Positions 43,898-51,773 of a stretch of DNA of 64,000 nucleotides are shown piece after piece (the stretch's first letter is position 1; each line of letters starts with the position of its first letter). Under the pieces are notes generated by a model. The model did no database searches. It had not been told where the DNA came from and worked only from the letters and a program-made list of their open reading frames with translations. Source of the DNA: an uncultured Tateyamaria sp. Lineage in GTDB: Bacteria > Pseudomonadota > Alphaproteobacteria > Rhodobacterales > Rhodobacteraceae. The stretch covers positions 558,001 through 622,000 of the forward strand of contig NZ_CANNDS010000002.1 of the NCBI RefSeq assembly GCF_947503415.1, given 5' to 3'. Both the position numbers and the translations under genes were made by a program.

Positions 43898-44992
43898 TTA
43901 TCCTGCTGCCAACTCGCCGTTGTTGATCTGCTCCTGTTCGATACTTTCGAACAGCGCCTTGAAGTTCCCCTCGCCAAAGCCGTCATCGCCCTTGCGCTGG
44001 ATGAACTCGAAAAAGATCGGCCCGATCACGGTCTTGGAGAATATCTGGAGCAGGATCTTGGTCTCTGCCCCATCCACAACCCCTTCGCCGTCGATCAGAA
44101 TGCCGTGCTTTTTCATACGGTCGAGGGGTTCATCGTGGCCAACAACCCGCTCTTTCGACAGATCATAGTACGTGTCGGGCGGGCCAGGCATGAACTTCAA
44201 ACCGTTCTCGGCAACCGCATCGGTGCTGTCATACAAGTCGTCAGACCCCACCGCGATATGCTGGATGCCCTCGCCCTTGTACTTTTTGAGGTACGCCACG
44301 ATCTGTCCCGTCTCGCCCCGATCCTCATTGATCGGAATGCGGATACGGCCACAGGGCGACGTCAACGCGCGGGACAACAGCCCGGTAAATTTACCCTCGA
44401 TGTCGAAGAACCGGATTTCCTTGAAGCCGAACAGATCGCCATAGAACCGGAACCAGGTGTCCATGTTCCCCTTGTGCACATTGTGCGTCAGGTGATCGAG
44501 GTAGAAGAACCCGACCCCGCGTGGCTTGGACGGCACCAGCCATTCATATTCATCGTTGTAGGGCGAGGTGTCGTAGTACTGGTCCACGAAGTAGATCAGA
44601 CTGCCACCAATGCCGTAGATCGCGGGCACATCCAGCACCTTGCCGTCGCCCTCGCACGGCGTCGCGCCCAACTGCACGGCCCGCTCGAACGCATGTTGTG
44701 CATCGACCACGCGCCAGCCCATGGACGGGGCGCAGGGTCCGTGTTCCTCGACGAACTGCGCCCCAAAGCTGCCCGCTTCGGCATTCAAGACATAGGTGAT
44801 GTCACCCTGCTGCCACAGCTCAATATCCTTCGATTTATGCTTGGCCACCTTGGCGTATCCCATCCGGGCAAACAGCGCGCGCAGTTCTTCCGGCTCAGGA
44901 TGCGCAAACTCGACAAACTCGAAGCCGTCAGTGCCGGCTGGGTTCTCGGCAGAGATCGTGGATTTCGGGGCATTGTGCGGGAACGGGCCCAT
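43898..44992 (-). CDS. hpd: 4-hydroxyphenylpyruvate dioxygenase
   Basis: A 364-aa non-haem Fe(II) enzyme converting 4-hydroxyphenylpyruvate to homogentisate in tyrosine catabolism. Two VOC-type halves; the iron ligands are seen in YLDHLTHNVHKGN (His), GIQHIAVGSDDLY (His) and GPIFFEFIQRKGDDGFGEGN (Glu). The ATG at 44992 follows AGGAGATG; a longer frame to 45070 lacks a site. Divergent from an Lrp/AsnC regulator that probably controls it. Confidence 0.97.
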   Translation of the reverse strand: MGPFPHNAPKSTISAENPAGTDGFEFVEFAHPEPEELRALFARMGYAKVAKHKSKDIELWQQGDITYVLNAEAGSFGAQFVEEHGPCAPSMGWRVVDAQHAFERAVQLGATPCEGDGKVLDVPAIYGIGGSLIYFVDQYYDTSPYNDEYEWLVPSKPRGVGFFYLDHLTHNVHKGNMDTWFRFYGDLFGFKEIRFFDIEGKFTGLLSRALTSPCGRIRIPINEDRGETGQIVAYLKKYKGEGIQHIAVGSDDLYDSTDAVAENGLKFMPGPPDTYYDLSKERVVGHDEPLDRMKKHGILIDGEGVVDGAETKILLQIFSKTVIGPIFFEFIQRKGDDGFGEGNFKALFESIEQEQINNGELAAG

Positions 44993-45129
44993 GAGACATC
45001 TCCTGATTTGCGCTGTTGATGCACATATGGGGGCGCAGCCGTGCGGTATCTGCGCAAAGTTCTGCATCAACCTTCCACTCCATGCGGCAAACCCGCATAA
45101 AGGTATGAAAGAACGAAAGACCGCCGCAC

Positions 45130-45585
45130 ATGCTCGATTCCATCGACACCCGCCTGCTCGCCGCCCTCCAGAAAAACGCGCATCTGACGGCGCAGGACCT
45201 CAGCGATCTGCTGCACCTTTCGGCCAGTCAGGTCGGGCGGCGGCGTCAACGGCTGGAAGCCGACGGCTATATCGAAGCCTACATCGCACGTCTCGACGCA
45301 AAGAAACTGGGGCTCAGCGTACAGGGCTTTGTGCAGGTCCACCTGTCCGTGCACGGCCCTGAACACGCCACCAGCTTTGCCCGGTTGATCGACACACAGC
45401 CCGAGGTCACCAGTGCCTGGACCATGACAGGCGACGCCGATTACCTGCTGCGGGTCTATTGCGCCGACCTTGCCGCGCTCAACACCCTGATCCACGAGGT
45501 GCTGCTGCCACACCCGGCCGTGGCCCGTGTGCAAAGCCAAATCGTCATGGATCAACTCAAGCGCGACGGCCCGCTGCCCACCTGA
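45130..45585 (+). CDS. Lrp/AsnC-family regulator (probable tyrosine-catabolism regulator)
   Basis: A 151-aa protein: N-terminal helix-turn-helix (LDSIDTRLLAALQKNAHLTA; LSASQVGRRRQRLEADG) and RAM ligand domain (VQVHLSVHGPEHATSF; AWTMTGDADYLLRVYCADLA). The 137-nt gap to hpd on the other strand fits a shared control region. Ligand probably an aromatic amino acid or keto acid by context only. Confidence 0.92.
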   Translation: MLDSIDTRLLAALQKNAHLTAQDLSDLLHLSASQVGRRRQRLEADGYIEAYIARLDAKKLGLSVQGFVQVHLSVHGPEHATSFARLIDTQPEVTSAWTMTGDADYLLRVYCADLAALNTLIHEVLLPHPAVARVQSQIVMDQLKRDGPLPT

Positions 45586-45588
45586 CCG

Positions 45589-46212
45589 CTATTCAACCAG
45601 CGTCCCGGTCGCGTTGGTGGAAAAGCCAAACCCCTTGTCCATCTGCTTGATGCGCTCAAGAATGTCCTGCAGTGCTGCATCGTCGAATGTCTGCGCAAAG
45701 ATCACTTCGCGCATCAGCGTTTCGGACACCGACTGCTTGTCCTTGTAATGCGCATAGAATGCGAACGAAAACGCCGCGAGCGCTGTCACGCTGGTCTGGA
45801 CGGCAGACGTCGTTATGGCCCGCTGAAACCAGTTGGGCGTCGCGTTCGCATAAGAGCTGTTCGTGGGGTCATATTTGAACATCGGCCCCAAGCCGGGATA
45901 CAGCAAAACCAGCACTGCAAGGCCCACAGACACCCAGAAAAACACCTTGTTCAGAAGGGAATAAGACCACGACTTGATGTAAATGTCATCGACCAGCGCG
46001 AGGCGCTTCTTTGTCATCTCATCTTCCAGGTCATCGTGGATGCACCGCGCCTTGCGTTGCAGATAGGCGGCGCTGGTCTCCTCTCCCGGTCCGACGCTGC
46101 AGGCAACGGGGGCCGGATCCTCTGCCAGGGTGGGTCGGTTCTGCAAGGCAATGGCCGCAATGGCGACAATGGACGCGACAAGAACGCCCATCAAAAAGGA
46201 ACTCGCTTTCAT
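45589..46212 (-). CDS. Membrane protein of unknown function
   Basis: A 207-aa protein with an N-terminal signal or anchor (about 4-24), membrane segments at about 88-108 and 143-163, and a CSVGPGEETSAAYLQRKARC segment with two Cys. A charged helical C-terminus (LMREVIFAQTFDDAALQDIL) follows. No family recognised. It converges with the AsnC gene (3 bp gap). Confidence 0.7.
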   Translation of the reverse strand: MKASSFLMGVLVASIVAIAAIALQNRPTLAEDPAPVACSVGPGEETSAAYLQRKARCIHDDLEDEMTKKRLALVDDIYIKSWSYSLLNKVFFWVSVGLAVLVLLYPGLGPMFKYDPTNSSYANATPNWFQRAITTSAVQTSVTALAAFSFAFYAHYKDKQSVSETLMREVIFAQTFDDAALQDILERIKQMDKGFGFSTNATGTLVE

Positions 46213-46364
46213 AGCACTACGCTCTCAAAATTCGGGTTCGTCTAAAATCTATGGGCACCAGACTAGGCGGAAACTGTTTTTGGGCCAAGTTTTCACTGTT
46301 CGCCTTGTATTTCCAAGGCACAACGGCATGTTGTGAGCCACGACCAACGCGTTCAGGGTCCACC

Positions 46365-48236
46365 ATGGAAAGCTTCCTCTACCAAGCCTCGATCTACCTC
46401 GCCGCCGCAGTGATCGCCGTGCCGATTGCGGCCCGGCTTGGGCTGGGGTCTGTGCTTGGGTATCTGGCCGCCGGGATCGCTATCGGCCCCGTGCTGGGCC
46501 TTGTCGGCGCCGAAACCGAGGACCTCCAGCACTTTGCCGAATTCGGCGTTGTGATGATGCTGTTCCTGATCGGTCTGGAACTCGAACCCAGAGCACTGTG
46601 GGACATGCGGCACAAGTTGCTTGGACTGGGGGGGCTGCAAGTGACCCTCTCGGCACTGGCGCTCATGGGCATCGCCATGGCCTATGATCAGCCTTGGGGG
46701 GTGGCGCTGGCCATCGGCCTGACGCTGGCCCTGTCCTCGACCGCGATTGTGCTGCAAACCCTGTCGGAAAAGGGGCTTATGCAAACCAGCGGCGGGCGAT
46801 CCGTGTTCTCTGTCCTGCTGACTCAGGACATTGCCGTGATCCCGATCCTCGCCTTCCTGCCTTTGCTTGTGGTGACGCTGCCGATGCAGATCAACGCGGA
46901 TGGCTCGATTGTCCGTACCGACGGGGATGATCACGGCCACGGGGCCGCGATGAGCCTTGTGGACGGCCTGCCCGCCTGGGGCGTCACGCTGGTCACAATC
47001 GCCGCCGTTGTCGCCGTTATCTTGGCGGGCATCTTCCTCACCCGCCCGGTGTTCCGCTTCATCCACGCCGCCCACCTGCGCGAGATGTACACGGCCCTTG
47101 CGCTGCTCATCGTAGTGTCGATCAGCTTCCTGATGATGCTGGTGGGACTGTCGCCTGCCCTCGGTGCGTTTCTTGCGGGCGTTGTACTCGCCAGCTCCGA
47201 GTTTCGGCACGAACTGGAATCTGACCTTGAACCGTTCAAGGGACTGCTGCTGGGCCTCTTCTTCATCACCGTGGGGGCGGGCATCAATTTCGATCTGCTG
47301 TTCGAAGACTGGCCCGCGCTGCTGTCGATGGCGATTCTCGTGATCGCGGTCAAAGGCGTGCTGCTTTACTGCCTTGCTGTCGCGTTCAACATCCGCGGGC
47401 GCGACCGATGGCTTTTCACCCTTGGGCTCGCGCAGGCAGGCGAATTTGGATTTGTCCTCGTGGCCTTCTCGGTCGGACAAGGGGTGATCCCGCCAAGCGT
47501 GGCCGAAACCCTGCTGCTGGTCGTGGCCCTCACCATGTTGATCACCCCACTGCTGTTCATCCTGTACGAGCTTAAATCCCGGCGCATGGTGGACAGTGGG
47601 CCTGAGGTCGAAGCCGACGAAATCGACGAAGACGGGCCAGTCATCATTGCCGGGATCGGGCGTTTCGGGCAGATCGTGAACCGCCTGCTGCAAGGCTCCG
47701 GCTTCAAGACGGTGGTGCTGGACCACGATATGGAAACCATCGCGCTGATGCGCCGCTTTGGGTACAAAGGGTTTCTGGGCGATCCCAGCCGCCCCGACAT
47801 CCTGCACGCCGCCGGGCTCGAAAATGCGCATATTCTGGTCGTAGCGCTGGACGACAAGGACGCCGCCACACGACTGGTCGCCTATGCCCGTAAAACCCGG
47901 CCCGACATCCACATCATCGCCCGCGCCTATGACCGTGTGCACGTCTACCGGCTCTATCAGGCCGGGGCCGATGACATCGTGCGCGAAATGTTTGACAGTT
48001 CCCTGCGGGCTGGCCGCTACGCGCTCGAACAGATGGGCCTGACGGATTACGAAGCCGCCGAAGCGGAACGGGTCTTCTACGCCCATGACCGCGACGCGGT
48101 CAGGCAATTGGCCGAAGTCTGGGACCCCAACATCCCGGCCTCAAAAAACGACGCCTATGTGGAACGCGCCAAGAGTCTGGAAAAAACACTCGAAGCGGCG
48201 CTGTCAGCGCGACAGGACGAACCCAAGCGCGCCTGA
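46365..48236 (+). CDS. CPA2-family cation:proton antiporter / glutathione-type K+ efflux protein (KefB-like)
   Basis: A 623-aa protein: about 12-13 membrane helices (1-395) of the CPA2 antiporter fold with GYLAAGIAIGPVLGL, LFLIGLELEP and PALGAFLAGVVLASSEFRHE, then an RCK-N NAD-binding domain from about 425 (VIIAGIGRFGQIVNRLL; GDPSRPDILHAAG). The ATG at 46365 with CAGGGT upstream gives the family start MESFLYQASIYLAAAV. K+/H+ or Na+/H+ specificity cannot be told. Confidence 0.94.
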   Translation: MESFLYQASIYLAAAVIAVPIAARLGLGSVLGYLAAGIAIGPVLGLVGAETEDLQHFAEFGVVMMLFLIGLELEPRALWDMRHKLLGLGGLQVTLSALALMGIAMAYDQPWGVALAIGLTLALSSTAIVLQTLSEKGLMQTSGGRSVFSVLLTQDIAVIPILAFLPLLVVTLPMQINADGSIVRTDGDDHGHGAAMSLVDGLPAWGVTLVTIAAVVAVILAGIFLTRPVFRFIHAAHLREMYTALALLIVVSISFLMMLVGLSPALGAFLAGVVLASSEFRHELESDLEPFKGLLLGLFFITVGAGINFDLLFEDWPALLSMAILVIAVKGVLLYCLAVAFNIRGRDRWLFTLGLAQAGEFGFVLVAFSVGQGVIPPSVAETLLLVVALTMLITPLLFILYELKSRRMVDSGPEVEADEIDEDGPVIIAGIGRFGQIVNRLLQGSGFKTVVLDHDMETIALMRRFGYKGFLGDPSRPDILHAAGLENAHILVVALDDKDAATRLVAYARKTRPDIHIIARAYDRVHVYRLYQAGADDIVREMFDSSLRAGRYALEQMGLTDYEAAEAERVFYAHDRDAVRQLAEVWDPNIPASKNDAYVERAKSLEKTLEAALSARQDEPKRA

Positions 48237-48292
48237 GGGTCGGCGGGTGGGCGCCTTTTGGGCGTCAGCACAAAACAGAGCCACCGCCGACA

Positions 48293-49300
48293 CTAGCCGT
48301 CAGACACACCGGCTTCGACGAAGGTGGCCATGCCCGAATGGCATGCGACCGCGCCCTTTAGCACGCCAATCGCAAGCGCGGCCCCCGACCCCTCGCCAAG
48401 GCGCAGACCCAGCGACAAAAGTGGGGCCTTTGCCAACGCATCCAGCATCCGGCCATGCGCGGCTTCGGCGCTTTCATGCCCTGCCACCACATGATCCAGC
48501 GCACCCTCTTGGGTCTTGGCAAGACACGCAGCAGCCGCCGTGCAGATAAACCCATCCATGATCACAGGAATGCGCAACGACCGCGCCCGCGCCATGGCCC
48601 CGACCATCCCGGCAAGCTCGCGCCCACCCAAACGCATCAACACATCCAGGCCATCGGTCGCGGCCCCATGGGCCGCCAGCGCATCGGCCACCACTTCGGT
48701 CTTGAGCGCAAGCGCGTCCCCCTCGACGCCGGTGCCCCGTCCGGTCCAGTCGCCTGCGTCGCCACCGAACAGGCGCGCGGCGATGGCAGACGCCGACGTG
48801 GTATTGCCAATGCCCATCTCACCCACAACCAGCAGGTCGGCGCCCTCATCCACTGCGTCCCAGCCTGCGCGCAGGGCGGTCACGACCTCGGCCTCGGTCA
48901 TGGCAGGGCCTTCGGTGAAATCCGCGGTGGGGCGGTCCAGTTCCAGCGGCACCACGTCCATCCGCGCGCCGAACGCCTTGGCCAACTGGTTGATCGCGGC
49001 CCCGCCATGCTCGAAATTCGCCACCATCTGCACCGTTACCTCGGGCGGAAAGGCCGACACGCCGCGCGCCGCCACCCCGTGGTTGCCCGCGAAAACAATG
49101 ACCTGCGGCGCGTCGATACTGGGCCGCGGGGTCCCGCGCCATCCGGCATACCATTGCGCCAGGTCCTCAAGCCGACCCAGCGCGCCCGGGGGTTTGGTCA
49201 GTTGGCCATTGCGCTCGGCGGCACCTTCGATGGCCGCGTTGTCGGGGCCCGGCATGTTCGCCAAAAGGGCACGCAGCGCATCCAAACTCTCAAAGCTCAT
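48293..49300 (-). CDS. cobT: Nicotinate-nucleotide-dimethylbenzimidazole phosphoribosyltransferase
   Basis: A 335-aa enzyme that makes alpha-ribazole phosphate for the lower ligand of cobalamin. Motifs: [42 protein letters not shown] and the catalytic Glu303 in [14 protein letters not shown]. The ATG at 49300 has AAGGACAAG. Divergent from cobS, 71 bp apart, so a shared control region is likely; no B12 riboswitch fits in that gap. Confidence 0.96.
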   Translation of the reverse strand: MSFESLDALRALLANMPGPDNAAIEGAAERNGQLTKPPGALGRLEDLAQWYAGWRGTPRPSIDAPQVIVFAGNHGVAARGVSAFPPEVTVQMVANFEHGGAAINQLAKAFGARMDVVPLELDRPTADFTEGPAMTEAEVVTALRAGWDAVDEGADLLVVGEMGIGNTTSASAIAARLFGGDAGDWTGRGTGVEGDALALKTEVVADALAAHGAATDGLDVLMRLGGRELAGMVGAMARARSLRIPVIMDGFICTAAAACLAKTQEGALDHVVAGHESAEAAHGRMLDALAKAPLLSLGLRLGEGSGAALAIGVLKGAVACHSGMATFVEAGVSDG

Positions 49301-49371
49301 GGGTCTTGTCCTTGCCTGTTGCTGCATCGCTCTTTACCCAAACGGAACGCACCCGCAAGTCAGGACCGGAC

Positions 49372-50136
49372 ATGGCACAGAATGATTCCGACATCGGCCC
49401 TTTGGGGCGGCTTTGGGACATGGCTGCCGCACTGGTCCTGCTGACCCGCCTGCCTTTGCCGCCCCTGCCCGATCGCGCCTTTGCCTATGGCGCGCGCGCC
49501 GTGTGGGCCTATCCGCTTGTGGGTCTGGTTCTGGGCTTAATCCTGACGGTGCTTGCCGTTATGCTTTCGGCCTTGAGCCTTTCGCCCGGCATCATCGCGG
49601 GCGTGCTGCTGGGCGCGCTGATCATGCTGACGGGGGCCATGCATGAAGACGGGCTGGCCGACACGGCGGACGGGCTGTGGGGGGGACACGACCGCAACCG
49701 CAGGCTCGAGATTATGAAAGACAGCCGCATCGGGGCCTACGGCGTGTTGGCGCTGATCGTGGTGATGGGCCTGCGCTGGCTCGGATTGGCCGAAGCAAGC
49801 TGGACCGGGATTGTCGCTGCCCTGATGCTCAGCCGCGCCGCCATGCCGCCGCTGATGCTGGCCCTGCCGCCCGCACGGGTGCCTGGCCTGTCGCACAGCG
49901 TGGGCGCGCCGCGCATGGGCGACGTCATGGCTGCCGTTCTGATTGGCGGCATCGCGGCGGTGGTTCTTGTTGGAAGTGCGGGGCTTGTCGCAGCCCTTGT
50001 GGCGGCGGCGATAGCCGGGCTTGTTGGTCTTGTCGCCAAGGTCAAGATCGGCGGGCAGACCGGCGATATTCTGGGTGCAACCCAAGTTCTGACCGAGGTT
50101 GCTGTGCTGCTGACGCTGGTCACACTCGCCAAATAA
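49372..50136 (+). CDS. cobS: Adenosylcobinamide-GDP ribazoletransferase (cobalamin synthase)
   Basis: A 254-aa integral membrane enzyme joining adenosylcobinamide-GDP and alpha-ribazole. About 6-7 membrane helices; the acidic loop [32 protein letters not shown] (split, residues about 85-115) carries the Mg-binding acids. The ATG at 49372 has CAGGAC upstream; the frame extends to 49306 inside the cobT 5' end. Also named cobV in some genomes. Confidence 0.95.
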   Translation: MAQNDSDIGPLGRLWDMAAALVLLTRLPLPPLPDRAFAYGARAVWAYPLVGLVLGLILTVLAVMLSALSLSPGIIAGVLLGALIMLTGAMHEDGLADTADGLWGGHDRNRRLEIMKDSRIGAYGVLALIVVMGLRWLGLAEASWTGIVAALMLSRAAMPPLMLALPPARVPGLSHSVGAPRMGDVMAAVLIGGIAAVVLVGSAGLVAALVAAAIAGLVGLVAKVKIGGQTGDILGATQVLTEVAVLLTLVTLAK

Positions 50137-50140
50137 AAAA

Positions 50141-50160
50141 CGTGTCCCCGCGGGGACACG
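50141..50160. terminator. Bidirectional terminator between cobS and carD
   Basis: A perfect 10-bp palindrome CGTGTCCCCG/CGGGGACACG flanked by AAAAAA on the left and TTTGTTTT on the right, so it serves both converging genes. Confidence 0.9.
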
Positions 50161-50198
50161 TTTGTTTTCAATGACTTCCGATTATTGTTAACCAGATT

Positions 50199-50711
50199 TT
50201 AAGCAGCGATCCGGCTGCTGAGCACGTCACCGACCTCTTTCGCGGCAGCAATCTCGTCCCCACCGGACACGGCGGCCACTTCGCGGGTCAGACGCTCAAG
50301 GGCCGCTTCGTACAGCTGGCGCTCGGAATAGCTTTGCTCGCGCTGGTCGTCGGTGCGGTGCAGGTCGCGGACCACTTCGGCAATCGCAATCAGGTCGCCC
50401 GAGTTGATCTTTTGCTCATATTCCTGGGCCCGGCGGGACCACATCGCGCGCTTGACCTTGGCCTTGCCCTTGAGGGTCTTCATGGCATGGGCAATCACAT
50501 CGGGGCTGGAGAGCGCCCGCATGCCGATCTCGGTCGCCTTGTTCGTGGGCACGCGTAGGGTCATCTTGTCCTTTTCAAAGGTGATGACGAACAGTTCCAG
50601 TTCAATGCCGGCCACTTCCTGCTTTTCCACGGTTGTGATCTGGCCCACGCCGTGGGCGGGGTAGACCACGAATTCATTCGGGCGGAAGTCGAGTTTCTTA
50701 GATTTTGTCAT
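50199..50711 (-). CDS. carD: CarD-family RNA polymerase-binding transcription factor
   Basis: A 170-aa protein: N-terminal RNAP-interaction (TRCF-RID/Tudor) domain with FVVYPAHGVGQITTVEKQEV, then a helical DNA-binding C-terminus (MWSRRAQEYEQKINSGDLIA; SERQLYEAALERLTREVAAV). CarD stabilises open complexes and in Rhodobacter activates rRNA and other promoters lacking a T at -7. It has a leader of about 160 nt with an unusual inverted repeat. Confidence 0.94.
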   Translation of the reverse strand: MTKSKKLDFRPNEFVVYPAHGVGQITTVEKQEVAGIELELFVITFEKDKMTLRVPTNKATEIGMRALSSPDVIAHAMKTLKGKAKVKRAMWSRRAQEYEQKINSGDLIAIAEVVRDLHRTDDQREQSYSERQLYEAALERLTREVAAVSGGDEIAAAKEVGDVLSSRIAA

Positions 50712-50741
50712 TCCTGATCCTCATGCGACGCATGGTTGCCA

Positions 50742-50762
50742 CGGTTTTGACAGTCAAAACCG
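50742..50762 (-). promoter_or_regulatory. 21-bp inverted repeat in the carD leader
   Basis: CGGTTTTGAC-A-GTCAAAACCG, ten perfect pairs about one central base, 31 nt before the carD ATG. Not followed by a T run. Either an operator (for example for autoregulation) or an RNA hairpin near the start. Two imperfect copies of CTGACSGGTCAAT lie further up near 50819-50848. Confidence 0.55.
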
Positions 50763-50876
50763 CATCAGGCGGGGCAAGCACTGCCTCGTCTTGGTGCGGT
50801 TCGGGTCAAAATTTAAGTCTGACCGGTCAATCATGCTGACGGGTCAATGCAGCGTCCATCTGTCTGTTGTCGCAAG

Positions 50877-50905
50877 AGTATAACACAAAAACGGCGCTTT
50901 CGAAA
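50877..50905 (-). promoter_or_regulatory. Candidate carD promoter
   Basis: Minus-strand TATACT (50882-50877) is a good -10; the -35 position 17 nt away is TTTCGA (50905-50900), weak. It would give a transcript starting near 50870. The rest of 50712-51000 contains no gene. Confidence 0.42.
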
Positions 50906-51000
50906 GCTTACCTAAAGGAAAGTTCCGGAAGTCCCTGTTTTTCCAAGCCGTTTCGTCTCGATTTTTCCGCGCATTTCGCTTGCGAAACCGATTCGCCGGC

Positions 51001-51336
51001 TTATCCGCCCTCGCCCGCGTTTTCCGAGAACAGGTCCATCTTGCCCGGCTTACCGTCCATCTCTTCGGCGGTTGGCAGTGGATCTTTCTTGGTGATGATG
51101 ACCGGCCACATTTCGGAGTACTTGCGGTTGAACTCAACCCACTTTTCCATGTCCGGTTCAGTGTCGGGACGGATGGCATCAGCCGGGCATTCGGGTTCGC
51201 ACACGCCGCAGTCGATGCATTCGTCTGGATGGATCACCAGCATGTTCTCGCCTTCATAGAAGCAATCCACCGGACAGACTTCGACGCAGTCGGTGTATTT
51301 GCAGGCAATGCAGGCATCGTTGACGATATAGGTCAT
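51001..51336 (-). CDS. fdxA: Seven-iron ferredoxin FdxA
   Basis: A 111-aa FdII-type ferredoxin. Cys9, 17 and 50 can bind the 3Fe-4S cluster and Cys21, 40, 43 and 46 the 4Fe-4S cluster; two extra Cys (12, 25) are also typical. The C-terminal half ([20 protein letters not shown]) matches alphaproteobacterial FdxA. An electron carrier in the cytosol. Downstream of the S4 gene on the same strand, 50 bp gap. Confidence 0.96.
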   Translation of the reverse strand: MTYIVNDACIACKYTDCVEVCPVDCFYEGENMLVIHPDECIDCGVCEPECPADAIRPDTEPDMEKWVEFNRKYSEMWPVIITKKDPLPTAEEMDGKPGKMDLFSENAGEGG

Positions 51337-51386
51337 GCGGGCTGTCTCAAGTTACGGTCTTGGTCTGACTAAATGACGGGCCGCGA

Positions 51387-51773
51387 TCATTCAAGATGCC
51401 GCGCGCGTGACAGATCGACCTGACGGCGGTCTTTCTTGGTGGGGCGGCCTTTTCCCTCGAACCGGGGGTTTTCCGGAACGGGTGTCTCTTTTGGCGGCGG
51501 TGGAGGGGACATATCGTTATAAAGCGCCTGCGCTTCGGGAGCCGGTCCCCGGCGGGTGCCGATGGCTGCGACCTCTACGATGCGGACCACACGACCTTGT
51601 GAAAAGGTCAGCACGTCGCCAGGCGTGATTGTGGTGGACCGTTTCGTGACCCGGTCGCCGTTGACGCGCACATCACCCGCTGCCACACGGGTCGCCGCCA
51701 ATGAGCGGGTCTTGAAAAAGCGCGCAAACCACAGCCATTTGTCCAGCCGTAGTTTGCCCGCCTCTTCAGTCAC
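51387..51773 (-). CDS. S4-domain RNA-binding protein (Hsp15-like)
   Basis: A 128-aa protein with an S4 domain (LRLDKWLWFARFFKTRSLAA; VRVNGDRVTKRSTTITPGD) and a Pro/Lys-rich tail. Hsp15 relatives bind 50S subunits carrying stalled nascent chains. The GTG start at 51773 directly follows the TAA of the helicase gene (TAAGTG), so it is translated by coupling; no separate ribosome site is needed. Confidence 0.9.
   Translation of the reverse strand: MTEEAGKLRLDKWLWFARFFKTRSLAATRVAAGDVRVNGDRVTKRSTTITPGDVLTFSQGRVVRIVEVAAIGTRRGPAPEAQALYNDMSPPPPPKETPVPENPRFEGKGRPTKKDRRQVDLSRARHLE

Noticed and set aside
46353-48107. 584-codon minus-strand frame opposite the KefB-like gene
   Set aside because: His/Gln-rich composition typical of antisense to a hydrophobic membrane protein; the plus-strand gene has full motifs.
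49301-49371. Cobalamin riboswitch between cobT and cobS
   Set aside because: The gap is only 71 bp, far shorter than a B12 riboswitch, and no B12 box was seen.
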